Source: Imbricaverruca yamaguchii
Lineage: Eukaryota > Arthropoda > Thecostraca > Neoverrucidae
Assembly (NCBI GenBank): GCA_034440575.1
Contig: JAOTOL010001557.1
Coordinates: 1,011,001-1,075,000 of the forward strand
Reading direction: 5' to 3'
Length of the DNA stretch: 64,000 nucleotides
Part shown: in pieces, positions 1-13,500 of the stretch
Numbering within the stretch: the stretch's first letter is position 1
How the letters are laid out: each line of letters starts with the position of its first letter
Notes under the pieces: model-generated
The model's database searches: none
The model's input: only the letters and a program-made list of their open reading frames with translations
Told to the model about the DNA's origin: nothing
Position numbers and translations under genes: made by a program

Positions 1-322
1 GTCTTGTGGTATGGGCGCTACATGACCAATGTAGTCGATGCGCCCTTAAGCCCTAATAACTAACTAGTAGTCTTGTGGTAATTACTAGTCCCGTAGTAAG
101 TAGTGCGTGTCTGTCTCGTCTCTCGTTAAATATAAACTGTTGTCACGTTCATTGTTAACGGGCGCAGTTAGCGGTTAGATTAAACGTCGGTGTACCACGT
201 CCATTTCTATATGCTGAAGATCCAACGCAATGTGCCTCCTGAAATGCTCTGGACTTGCCGACATTCCTTTCAATGCATTTGGTGCGACAGTGGGTGACCT
301 GGGTGCGGTTAACGTGCTTCAG

Positions 323-439
323 AGACGGAGCGAGACCGGGTCATGCACGATGTGGACGCGTATTGGCGCTGGCATCGGCTGCTGAAGTCAAGCATGAGGG
401 TTCGCAAACGAGCAACCAAAGGCATCCGGTACAGAAACG
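323..439 (+). CDS. TAF1C: TAF1C-like exon (first exon in window)
   Basis: The frame reads ETERDRVMHDVDAYWRWHRL and continues through basic residues to KGIRYRN. The acceptor is tgcttcag at 315-322 and the donor is G|GTGAGC at 440. The exon starts in codon position 2 and ends in phase 1, which fits the next exon at 958. In human TAF1C an LRWEQLL segment occupies the same place, just before the GGALAW stretch. The exon has no ATG near its 5' end, so it is internal. Confidence 0.6.
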
Positions 440-1454
440 GTGAGCATATGGGGCAGCAGTTTATAATCAATTAAGCCTTGGAAGACGCAATATGTTGCTA
501 TTGCGGGCATAGACGGAACTTCTGGTTTATTTGGAGAGCAAGAGGGTCATTGCCCGGGGACGTTTCGACCGCATTGGGGAACATTGCTGCTTCTCCCAAT
601 ATGTTTCTGAAATGATTGTGCATGCAAGTGTCTCCTGAGGAACCTTCTGCCATTTGCAAAGTACTTTGTTTGTTTTTTTACTGTGACTAACGAAGCATAT
701 TTTATTAATGTTTGTCGGTTAGGTCGTAGGCTGGTGTTTCATTATTTCGAAACGGTATAGTGGCAGTGTCACAAGTTGACCAATTGTGCTTGTGTTTACA
801 CGTGCGTTCGGGCGGCATTAGACACTGGGATGGGTCACTGTTGATATATGCGATCAGCTGTCCGTCTGTATGTGTGTGTGTGTGTGCGTGTGGGTGTTCT
901 GCGGCGCCAGAGACTGGTGTGGACGGCTATCTGACGAGTGCTCACATCCCTTGGCAGGAGGCATGGCCGCGATAATAGCCGACGCACGCAATCCTGCAGT
1001 GAAGAAGCTGTCGTATGGGGCACCACATCTATATACAGTGGTCCCAATGGTCAAGTTCCTAACGCACAATTCAGTCTTTAAGGGCTGGGATACGGTAAGG
1101 ATGCGCGATGTGTAGTGTGAGGTAGGCATACTCTTGAACAAGCAAACACAACAAAAACACTCTTTTTCGATCAGTTGGTAGTTTGCCACTCTCGCTCACA
1201 TATCATCGATTTATACGTACAGGCGTCAATTACAACATAGTTACATGTAGCTTAGCAATCCATGGAAATATGTCTATTGTTAAGTACCTAACTAGGTATC
1301 TGATAAGTCAGAGGGGGTGTAGTTCTGTCTTTAGTTTTTTTTCCACATGAACGAATTGCCATCTATTGTCAAAGCCATTTTTCGTATGCTTGCTTTGGTG
1401 GGCACTGGTTCTGATGTACTGGTCTGTTTACTGGTTTGTTAGGGTTTAAATGAG

Positions 1455-1516
<62 letters not shown>

Positions 1517-4500
1517 AATATATGTATATATATATGTATATGTATATAAATATCAGTCTTTATAATGCTTTCATATATAATTTCCAACAATGTCTCGTTG
1601 ATAAGCATCGTCCTTATGGTCACAATTGCGGATCGTGATACAAGAACCATCTCTGAACACAATTCCAGGTAAGAGGATCACCTATGATGGGTTTACCGTA
1701 CAATATCAGTTGATTAGCAAAGGTATTTTATATCGTTGTCGTTAAAATAGTTATCCCTAAATTTAGAATCGGATATTAAACACATATGTATAAGTTGTTG
1801 GATTAAAATTGTGTTGGAAGTACTTTTCACATCCAACGAAAAACCATCATTTTAACAATGTTTCGTTATAGCGATCGAATGAGCCGCATCTGCATCATAT
1901 GCAAAATGCCTACATATGTAATGTACACACTATGAGGATACATGAATGTTCATCAGTGCACTGTGATATATATATATGGTGTGTGTACTGAAAATCAAAA
2001 TATATATATACTCGTACAACAAGACAGAACGTTCGCGCCTGGAAGGTAACATCTTCTTTTGCATATTCACCACCACTTTTGTTAATTTGATTATCACGTG
2101 TTGTATTGTGTTTTTTTTCAATAATGTGCAGGAAAACTATAATCCATTTCAGGGCGCATTACTTGCAGTTCTTATGCTAGGATCATGTTCATATGCTTGC
2201 CACAAACGTTTAGAAGTGCGCCGAGGTAGCCTGACTAATGTCATCGATCATGCATTGTTACGACAGCGCATATGATGAATGTTCGTGTGTCCTCAAAGCG
2301 TGTACGTTACATATTTAGGTATTATGTATATGATGCAGATGCTACTCACTCGATCGTTATAATGAAACATTGTTAAACTGATAGGTTTTTGTTGTATGTG
2401 AGATGTTGAAACAAGTACAGTAGAATCTCGATATTTGCCGCCAGCTGATGTTGCTGGAAATAACTTACAAGTTCTTCCAGCGCAATTTTAATCCAACAAC
2501 TTATTCATATGTGTACGTTCTTAGTTTATTGTCCGATTCTAAATTTGTGGATAACTATTTTAACGATAACGATACAAAGTACCTCTTCTAATCAACTGAT
2601 ATTGTATAGTAAACCCATCATAGGTGGTCATCTTGCCTGGAATTGTGTTCAGAGATGGTTCCTGTATCATGACTCGCACTGACATATCGGTGAGTATAAG
2701 CACGATGCTTATCAACAAGACATTGTTGGAAATTGTATATGAAATCATTATAAAGGCTGATCAAGAAACACCACGTCGATTTTTATTTGGAAGTGATGTC
2801 AATTCAGTGCTCAGGAGATTGTATATTCCCTCCTATTTCGTGAATAATTTATAATTGTAATGTCGCGAGCGATCAACTCTGGTCGAAGCCCCCTAAAACC
2901 CAAATAACTAACTAATCACTGTAATGAGATGCTTGTATGTTCTCACTTTTCGTCAGACGTGTTCACCGTATTTACACATAACACCCGCTTTTCATATGTT
3001 CCGTATCCAGAAACAGCGAACTTCACGACAGCAGTACTAACAACATGTGCACTCACTGACGTGTCCTGTACACAGAAGCATAACTGGCTGTACGGCGGTG
3101 GTTGCCTGGCCATATCCGGGGACGGCCAGTGCCTGGCGCGCGCCTCTGGACACGGTGTGGGTGAGTAGCCAGCCAGCATTGTCACATGATTTCACAAGCT
3201 GTGGCCAGATTCAGTTTAATATGAACGTCATTTGTATGTCCAATCGTTAGTTACTGTTCAAAATCCAAGTAGCATGTCAGATTGTATGCATACTATTTGT
3301 GGGCACTTCTGAATGCAAGTTGTATTATGTGTGTGACCTGGTATCGTTACATAGGTCTAAATCTTAAGGAAATTTATACAGCCTGCATGTTATATACCAT
3401 GTATCTCAACATTACAATTGGTATTCACAACTGGAAGACGTACCTAAACAAGAATATACTTGTCTGGTATATTAGTAATGTTCCCATTATATGGTGCTTC
3501 ACAGCACAGCCTATAGATTGCATCGCGATGCTCACAGGTTTTCATTTAGTGGAAGTGGTGTACGCTAAATTAGATGGTGCAGCCGCGGAGGATGTATTGA
3601 GCTTCTCAGTTCGGTTATGGGATATGCGGAAATATATTGCGTAGTATATGCTGTGCTTTGTTGAAATTCTTGAGATATGCTTCCGGACGGACGGATGGCC
3701 CGAGCATAGGTGAGAGTTGAGATCCGCTAGTAGCACCTGTCCATGGTAACTAGACACATGACGCTGACCCGACCTTGACTCGACCCTGTTCACTGGCATC
3801 CAGTGCCGTTAGAGTCGCGCTGCGTCTTTGAGCCGTTTCTGAGAATGGCTGCCGAGACATCCCCTCGCTGCACATCTTGTGTATGGCGATCTTCACTGCG
3901 TTCTGGGTCACGTTCTGCCGTGGATCTTGTTGCCAGTGTCGGCTCCCGCTCAGATTGTCCAGTGCCTGTCCTCACTGCGGCACCAGTTGGTGCATCCTGC
4001 CCTGCACGTCCACCTGTGGTCCATGTCAGTGGGTGCGTGCCGGTGTTTCAGCCCTGGCCGATGTGATCGGCTGCAAGTCCGGTGTGAGGTGTCCTCTGGC
4101 GGTGCATGGTAGCGATGGAGACGTGTTGGCCTGGCCCAAGAATAAGCCGCTGCTGCAGATCCAGACGGCCAGCACCCTGCTGTATTTGGATCCAGGTACG
4201 GCCGGTAACTCCACTGGTCCAACACTCACAAACAGACTTGTGCTCGACTGGAGTTGAGTCAAGAATCGACTCATGAATCAATCATTTTTGGATGAGTCGT
4301 GAGCTGAATCGATTATTTTCCCCCAAAACATCTTGAGTCACGAGTTGAATCACATCTTTTTTAAATGAGTTGAATCATGAGTCAATAATTTGAATCACGA
4401 TGAGTCATTTCAGTCTTATGACTCAAATGCAAATTATGAACAAATGATATAAAGCATGTATTTTTGTGAAATAGTATGCCATGACACAAAGTAGGGAGTA

Positions 4501-7500
4501 AAAACACAATGTAATTTCCATGCTTAGCATTACAATTGTTAGCTTACCAGCTGTCAGTGAGTAAAGCATTAGAGGCAAGAAGCTATTTAAGTTATTTACC
4601 AAAAACGGATAACAATAATACAAATAAGTATAAATGTTAAGCTTGGTATTCACAATCAGTATCATGCATGAGTCAATCCTAGTGCCAGGAACAGAACACA
4701 TAAATGGGATGTGATTGTGACAAAGAATACGGAAGCGAAACGGCCCTGCACTGCATGCATATTCACTGAATACAATTGCATTGTTTTGTGTGACAAATAA
4801 CAAACCAAAGGTGCCTGTACCTTTCTGAGTTTTCCTACAAGCCCGCAATACGTCATTCGAAGTTTTTTTTAAATGCCGTATGAATTTGGTTGCAGAAGAC
4901 TTTTCTTAAATCATACGCAATGGTCACTTTAATTTGGTTCCTAGAAAGTATATTTGTCTTCTGCTCACCAGGTGAGTTATAATCTGGTCCCATTATTTCC
5001 AGTGAGCATTTGTTCCGACAAATTTTATTATTATGCCTAAGCAAGGTTGGACTTGTGCATTGTAATCCGGCACGTGGAGAGGAATGTTTGTCGTCATCCA
5101 GTATGGAGGATTTTTTCTTCAAACCTTATGCATCGTCCATAGCAACCACTGCACGTGGAGGGCATGTGTCGTGAAATAAATAAATAAACAAAGCAAAACA
5201 ACAACAAATAAACTCAATTTGCACCCATATCAGTGAATTTTGAACACTTACTTGATCGTATGAGTTAGTTGTCAAAAGTTAATAGCATAAGAAATTCAGC
5301 CTCCAGATGGGAAAGCAAGAAACAATTTGTACAATACCATTGTGATCTAGGAATGTCCACCTGAAACTTGCAACTCGACTGAAACTCTCCTGCCACTGGG
5401 GAAAAGTAGGTATGGCGCACTTGACCTCCCCCCCTTCCCCCGACTGTTCTTTCTTCCACTCTTGAATGAGGGTGATAACTTGAGCATGTAAAATTGACGA
5501 TAGAGGGTGCCTACCAATATCGGGAGCAATCCCTTTATTTTTGGGCGCTTGATGGTGAGACTGCCGGAAATGGCACATCATTAGGCTGGACGATTATTAC
5601 TGGGTAATTTAGAATACCATTTTTTGAAGCTAAATAATAGGTTTTTCATTAGGATACGTCAAATTACCCTGTATTGCCATAAAATATGAAAGATAGTGTA
5701 GAGAAAGTTGGTAAAATTGAGTGTAAGCCAATGGTGGAGGGAAACTTTCAAGCCTACTACCAAACCAATTTTGGGGACATATGAAGAAAAAAAAATTATT
5801 TGTAATGAGAAAAGGACAGCGAAATCGACTAGGGTTATAATTTTTTGGCCTCAAAAAAAAAATTAAAGTTAAAAAAATTATGTTTTCATGTTTTCTTTAA
5901 TTTTCCATTTCCAATGGGTAGAGCACACCGAGAAACGTTGTTGGAAGTTAACTTTCCCTAATACAAATGCTTACTTTAGCCAGAATCTTGCATTTGAACT
6001 GCAATATGGCAAATACGCAAAATTTGTATGGAGTCAAAAACGGAAAAAATGGAAAATTCAACTCCTACGCTTTCTTGCATCTGTAAAGATAAGCAAACGC
6101 TGCAAGTTTCATTAAAATATTTGTATCCGTTAAAGCGTGACGACTGGTTGAACGTTTTTGGAGGTGACCTCACTTGACCTTGACTAACTCGTTGACCCTA
6201 TACGACCCGACCTAAAAGTTTTGAACCAGCATGTCAAATTGATGTGGGAAAAGGTATGTCAAATTTGGGCGCACTGCCGCATGCCGTTCGTCCGCTATCC
6301 GCGAAAAACCTGAGGGGGCGGCTGAAGACCCCCCGAGACGTGACGGGTTAAGGTTGTGCGTCATGCTGATGGGGATTGAAGTATTATGCACTCATTGCTT
6401 TGCATGTGGATTGACAACCATTCATCTCGCTAATGTTTTTTGTCAATTACTGTATGCACATGCATTTATCTGGGTATGTTCTAAATGCGAACCATTACAG
6501 TGCACGACAAATTATAAATAATCTGAGGTGAAAATAAAATGATAGCAAAAATAATATATTCAGCATATGTTTCCATATTAGATCATCTTTGTTGGTGTCT
6601 AAATAGATACTACTTCCCATATTTAATTAGACACAGATGAAGATGCATTGACATCAAACTGTCTATCGAATAAATTATTTTTTCTGTAACTGTTTTCACC
6701 TCTCATTATATATATAATGTGTGGGCAGTGCACACTGAATCATATGGTTTCTGAATCTGATGCCATTGAGTCAGATCTGAATCGATTCAAATTTATGTTT
6801 GAGTCGTGAGTTGAATCATGCTTTATAAGCTCTGGGTCTGAATTGAATTGAATCAAATAATTTTATCATGCTCTGGATCATGAGTTGAATCGGATTTTAA
6901 GATACATGAGTCAAATGTGAGTCGACTAAGACAAATTCCAGTCGAGCACAAGTCCGCTCACAAACACGAAGAAATAAGCACACGCGGCATCTTCGCAGGC
7001 CAAGTGTGACAGCCATCTCCGCCCGTATTCTGTGTGACAGCCGTCTCCGACCGTACCCTGTGTGACAGACATCTCCGACCGTACCCTTTCTGACAGTCGT
7101 CTCCGACCGTATCCTGTCTGACAGTCGTCTCCGACCGTACCCTGTGTGACAGTCGTCTCCGACCGTACCCTATGTGACAGTCGTCTCCGACCGTATCCTG
7201 TGTGACAGTCGTCTCCGACCGTACCCTGTGTGACAGTCGTCTCCGACCGTACCCTGTGTGACAGTCGTCTCCGACCGTATCCTGTCTGACAGTCGTCTCC
7301 GACCGTATCCTGTTTGACAGTCGTCTCCGACCGTACCCTGTGTGACAGTCGTCTCCGACCGTATCCTGTGTGACAGTCGTCTCCGACCGTATCCTGTCTG
7401 ACAGTCGTCTCCGACCGTACCCTGTGTGACAGTCGTCTCCGACCGTACCCTGTGTGACAGTCGTCTCCGACCGTACCCTGTGTGACAGTCGTCTCCGACC

Positions 7501-10500
7501 GTATCCTGTGTGACAGTCGTCTCCGACCGTACCCTGTGTGACAGTCGTCTCCGACCGTACCCTGTGTGACAGCCGTCTCCGACCGTATCCTGTGTGACAG
7601 TCGCCTCCGACCGTACCCTGTGTGACAGTCGTTTCCGGCCGTACCCTGTGTGACAGTCGTCTCCGACCGTACCCTGTGTGACAGCCGTCTCCGACCGTAC
7701 CCTGTGTGACAGTCATCCTCAGCCACTTAATGTGTGACGGCAGTCCCCGGCCGTAATCTGCATATCGCACCTGGCCACGTCCTGTGTGACAGTCGCTCAC
7801 ACCTGTGACCGCTAGTGGTTTGGCCAATCGTGTCCTGTGTGTGAATCACTCATACCTTTGACCGTTTGTGTTTCCAACCGTGTCCTGTGTGTGCTGTTGG
7901 TGTGACCGACCACGTCCTATGCGTGACAGCCACTCACGCCCGTGTCCGCAGGTGACGTGGCCGCACAGACGGAAGCCATGGCCGCCCGCAGTTTGTCAGT
8001 CGCCAAATACTACAGTCCGACCAGCAGCGGCTGGGCGCGGCTGGACAAGATGAAGTCGGCCACCCCGCTGTCCGGTGTCGCCTGCCACGGTACCGGCGCG
8101 CCGCTCTGGGCACTGGTCGATACGGCCGGCACACTGACGGTGCGCAACGGCCGCGACAGGTGAGCGCGTGCCGCCCTACTGACCCCTGCAGCCCCCTGTT
8201 GGCTCCTATTGGCCCCTGCTGGTCCTTACTGGCCCCTCCTGTCCCCAGTGGCCCCAGCTGGTCTATTATAATACAGCCTGGGCTGACGCCGCCGGTGTCT
8301 TGGATACAACGCGCATGTGATGTATGCCATTACGATCCTAACGTCTTATGCGAAGCTAAAAGGCGGGGCTAATCATGTTTCGCATCATGCAGAACACGAT
8401 CATTCGATGGTAAAGCTAATTTAACAATGGTTTCCTTAGCAACTCGAGTACCGTGTTTGCCTCCAAGATGGGTAGTGTACCGCGAGTACCGCCTGTGGCT
8501 ACTTGCAGGTACAGTGTGTACCTCCGGTGGCTACTTGTGTGCTCCGTGCACTAGAAGAGTGAGGAGTGGCGTACAGCTTTCACAGCATAGTTTCGGGGTT
8601 CGAGTGTGAAATGTTGAGCTGCGGTGTCGCAAAAAAAAACCCACTCTGGAGTGTATGTACAATATAAAATCAAGTAAAAATGAAAATTTGAACGGGTTGT
8701 TTTGGGTGTTTCAAGGCGTTTCGATGAAACTTCTCATTTAACGTTCGTTTAATACAAAGTGGCCATGGCTATTCTAGATTGCATCTAACAAATGACAATG
8801 CTAAATTTAGCTGTTTTCGGCATCGAATTCACTGGGGTTTTTTTATTTTGTGGGTGTTTTCTAGCATTGGAAGAGGGAGATACACAACACATAATTTCCC
8901 AGTTTCAATCATGTACCTCGTGCCGGCAGGGCGAACATCCTCTCAGTTCAGCTTCAGGAGGTTGAGAGAGAAATTGGCTGGTTCGGGGTGGATGCTGCTG
9001 TAGACCCGAACCGCTTCCGGGTGGCATCCTGGGAGCGACTCTACATTGTAGACACCAGGGTATGTCAGCTGATGTAGACACCAGGGTATGTCAGCTGATG
9101 TAGACACCAGGGTATGTCAGCTGATGTAGACACCAGGGTATGTCACCTGATGCAGACACCAGAGTGTGTGATGGAGATATGAAGGCATGTTTGCTGTCAG
9201 TGGTGCAGCGGGGTGCCAGGTATCCAGGTACCGGCGGTCGGCTGTCTGTCAGTGGTGTAATGCTGAGCCCGTTACCAGGCACCGGCGGTTGTCTGGCAGT
9301 GGTGTAATGCTGAGCCCGTCACCAGGTACCGGCGGTTGTCTGGCAGTGGTGTAATGCTGAGCCCGTCACCAGGTACCGGCGGTTGTCTAGCAGTGGTGTA
9401 ATGCTGAGCCCGTCACCAAGTACCGGCGGTCGGTTGTCTGGCAGTGGTGTAGTGCTGGCCCGTACCAAGTACCGGCGGTCGGTTGTCTGTCAGTGGTGTA
9501 ATGCTGAGCCCGTTACCAGGCACCGGCGGTTGTCTGGCAGTGGTGTAATGCTGAGCCCGTCACCAGGTACCGGCGGTTGTCTGGCAGTGGTGTAATGCTG
9601 AGCCCGTCACCAGGTGCCGACGCCAGCCGTCAGTTTCCGGATGTGTGACAACAGGCGTCTGTTCCCGCTGGGTGACCGCGTACACGCGGTGCGTCAGAGC
9701 TCGTGCCGCCGCCACCTGTCGCTGGTGGCCAGCAGCCGGCACCTGTGCGTGTTCGACGACCGCAACCTGTCGACGCCGTGTCTGCGCTCGCGGCTGATGG
9801 TCCCGCAGGCGCCGCTCTACCTGGCCTCGGCGCCCTACAGCGGCGGCGAGCTGGTGTGCGTCGGCGCTCAGACGGACGCGCACGTGCAGTGCGTGGCGTA
9901 CGACTGGACGGGCGCCGCCGGCCGGCCGCTGGAGGTGGGCGCCGGCCGACTGCTGGGCTGCGGCCGCGGCCCGCTGGAGGCCGCCGCCGGACAGGCGGGA
10001 GCGCCGCCCGGCGAGCCGATGCGGCGCGTGGCGCTCAGTCTGGCCGGACTGGCCGTGCAGCGGCTGGCCGGCCACCACCTGCACGTGTACACGACCAACT
10101 CCAACGGCGACGTGTTCGCGCACCCGCTGACGGCGGCCGACACCGAGCCAGCCGTCGGCGCCAGCCGGCGCCGCAAGTGCCGCAAGGCGGTCAGGTGCTG
10201 GAGCCAGACCGTGCAGCAGCAGCGGGACAACTTCAGCCGCGACACGCCGCTCATGTGCGAACGCATCTCCCACTGGGGGTCCGACCCGCGAGGTGAGCCG
10301 ACGACCGTAATGCATTGGCCTCAGCCCGGAGGTGGCGATGTGGCGCCCGCGCCCAGGTGAGCCGACAGACGTTATGCATTGGCCCCAGCTCGGAGGTGGC
10401 GATGTGGCGCCCGCGCCCAGGTGAGCCGACAGACGTTATGCATCGGCCCCAGCCCGGAGGTGGCGATGTGGTGCCCGCGCCCAGGTGAGCCGACAGACGT

Positions 10501-13500
10501 TATGCATCGGCCCCAGCCCGGAGGTGGCGATGTGGTGGCCGCGCCCAGGTGAGCCGACAGACGTTATGCATTGGCCCCAGCCCGGAGGTGGCGATGTGGT
10601 GGCCGCGCCCAGGAGGTGAGCCGACGGCCCGTCGTATGGCGACCCCACCACATCATATGGTGGCTGCACCCGAGGAGTGGTCGTGTGGTGATTCTATCCG
10701 ATAGGCGGTTATGCGGTGGCCTCATACCGAAGGTGATCATACTCCATTCCACAAGTGACGGTATGGTGCAGAGTATATTAAAGAACGTGTACACCCAAGT
10801 TTACTAGATTCTCAGATCTAGTATCTCCGTGCCTTGGTGACGTCATATGCTAGAATATGCGATATTCTACTAGAATGCGGTGGATATCTGGCGGATTATG
10901 AAATCGTGTAGTAGAATATTCCAAATATAGTATATTCCTGGCAATTGATGATATCGTGCCGCAAACGTGGCAGAAGCTTAACGTCCTTGATTTGAAAAGT
11001 TGATGTGTTTGAAAAGTGTACCGTCTTGGAACTAGGTGCACTTGTGTTTCATTTTCGTTTCGTGCTTATTGAGTGAGATTAAGAAAGGAAACTTGTCTCC
11101 AGATACGTGCACACCTGCTGCTATGTATGCATCCCATATTTGATACTGTATTGTCGAGGGCAATTGAAATGCATGTTGAAATGCAGCTGGAAGCTGCAGA
11201 TACCTTTGACGCGTGTCAATAAGTTTTTGCACTTTCAACATGCACATACGCATTTTTGTGTGGATGTGCATTTTAGAGATGTTGGAGCCTTCTGATAATT
11301 TTCTAAATGATCTTTGGTGAAATCAAAATGTATAAATTTAACTCCTCAGTTTATGATTTTGAGACATTTTTGGAGTTTTTGAAGCTTTCTAGTAATGTTC
11401 TAAACGGTCCTTGATGAACTCAAAATGTCGATATTTGAGTCATCATGTTGAGATTTTGGACAGATTTTGAAGTATTTAGTGATTTTTGTAATGGTTCATA
11501 GATAAATCAATATGTCATCGAAATCACACGATGATGTTCCCTCGATGGTTACAAAAATATAGTCCAGTTACTTAAATGGTGCATATTCAGGTACAACCAT
11601 TCGACAAACAAAAAAACAATTCAAACTAACGGTCGAATTCTCATTGTCTCATTATATTATCTATGTCGATGTTGTGCATTGCTAGGCATAGGCTTTTTGA
11701 TTCTTGTACGTATTGAAGGCGTCTCCGGAATTAAAAAGCCTATGCCTAGCAAGGCACGACATCGGCATAGATAATAGAATAAGGCAGTGAGAAGTCGACC
11801 GTTGGTTGGAATTGCATATACTTTGTTGTTTGATGAATGGTTGTACCCGAATATATACCATCTCAGTAATTTTGGACTATTTTTGCAATCAGCGAGGGAG
11901 GTAATCGTGTGATTTTGTTGAAGTGATATGTTCCTCGCCAGAACGCTAAATGATTTATATGACATAAATTATGTCATATCCTCCATAAATTTTTATTTTT
12001 ATTCTCCTTTTGATGTTCAATGGCAGTGAATGGATGTCTGGTAATAAATTGATCGGTGAGGAAGTGCACAATGTTGACTTGGAACTGCAAATTGATATTC
12101 TCATGTTAGAAGTTGCGAATAACAATATTCGGTAAATGTGCGCGTTAAGATGCTTTATGAATTCTTGGACTCTGGCATTCCAATGCAATTTGTATGCATG
12201 TTACTAAAGTGATAGGACCACTGATTTGTACGATTCGACATTATAAGATATTTTTGATATTTCAGAGATTTTGGTGCATTGTGAAGTTCTAAATGATCCT
12301 TGGTGAAATCACAAGGTCTAAATCTAACTTCTGAATTCGAGATTTATAATGATTTTGGAGCCTTTTTGTGAATTTCCAAATGGTCCTTGGCGAAGTCAAC
12401 ATGTCTAAATCTAACTAATAAGTACGAGATTATAAGCGATTGTGGAGCATTGTGAATTTCCAAATGGTCATTGGTGAGATTAACATCCCTAATTAAATTT
12501 ACTACGCCACTGAGTATTCCACGAAAATACACTTTTTCTTAGAAAAGAGCACATGGTACTATGCCGTACTTTACTTTCCCCTATATTCAGCTGACACGAG
12601 AAAGCAAAGGATGGCATGAAGCAGAGGGTGCAGATAATAAGAAAGAACGTTCAATTTCATTTAACACAGCTTTCTTTTCTGTCGAGCCTGGGCGCACGAT
12701 TGGTCTTGAGGGCCAGCCGGTCGTCATGGCAACGATTTAGGCCCCGCCCTCCGGGAGTTGGCCGGCCTGTTTTGTGTGGTGTCTTCGTTTACCGGCAAGG
12801 AAACATACCTTTTCTAGGAGATACAACTAAAAAGGATCCGGATTCGTATGTGAAATTGTTCAGGCATTGGCATGATACCAAATTTTCGTACATACGATTA
12901 AAATTGCCTGCGTAAAGCCGTCGCAAATATTGGCCGTTTTGGCTTGAGATGCACGCAAAGTGCTGCCGAGTACCGCCTTGTCTGCGTCACGGGCCGAGAC
13001 AACTCGACCGCCCCCCGGTATGGTGGTCCCACCCCAGAAGTGTTCATATTGTGTCTGCCTACCCAAAAAAGTGGTTTGTGCTTTGCACAATGTTGATTTG
13101 GTGTCAATGGTAATATGACAAACTGTCTTGAATGTATGTAAGATCTGTGTAGCCTCCAGACAAACTGAAGACGTACCGTCAAACTGTTTCCGCTGAAAAC
13201 TGTCTCGCTCGGCTAAGTTCAGTTATAGAAGTATCCAATCATTTTGTTTGCCATCAAAGAATATGATAGGTGACAAAGCAGGTACAGCGTTCAAAACAGC
13301 CATTTCAACCATACGTTCGCGAGAAATGGTGTCCGTGGCAGGTGAACAGCTGGTCTGTGATTACCGTATGGCTGGTCTGTGGCGGGTGTGACTGGCGTAT
13401 GTCAGGTCCGTGACTGGCATGCCACGAGTGTGTGCCGTACCTCAGAGCTGCTCGCCCCACCTCCGGAGGTGGACGAGCCGGGCTGTTGTGTGATTGGCAT

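Larger units (their letters stand above)
1095..3075 (+). other. Intron of the TAF1C-like gene filled with repeats
   Basis: This intron of about 2 kb holds a TA microsatellite (1458-1512), a large inverted repeat (arms 1553-1957 and 2272-2760), shorter AT runs around 1967-2010, and a dispersed tail motif at 2876-2916. No coding exon is needed here, because the flanking exons already join in phase 0. Confidence 0.55.

Noticed and set aside
3282..3537. N-terminal part of the 120-codon plus-strand frame
   Set aside because: This part is AT-rich intron sequence. Only the portion after the acceptor at 3537 looks like protein.
6926..7827. Minus-strand open frames of 266 and 289 codons
   Set aside because: They are made by a 28-bp repeat without stop codons. 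Since 28 is not a multiple of three, the frames are shifted copies of each other.
6957..7950. CRISPR-like direct repeat array
   Set aside because: Repeats are contiguous without unique spacers and the DNA is eukaryotic.
7952..8159. Tectonin (TECPR-type) repeat protein as a separate gene
   Set aside because: The blade LWALVDTAGTLTVRNG resembles tectonin repeats, but both splice phases fit the neighbouring TAF1C-like exons and only one such blade is present.
9560..10315. 251-codon minus-strand frame opposite the large TAF1C-like exon
   Set aside because: It is a shadow of the GC-rich third positions of the plus-strand exon, which has splice sites and family-like motifs.
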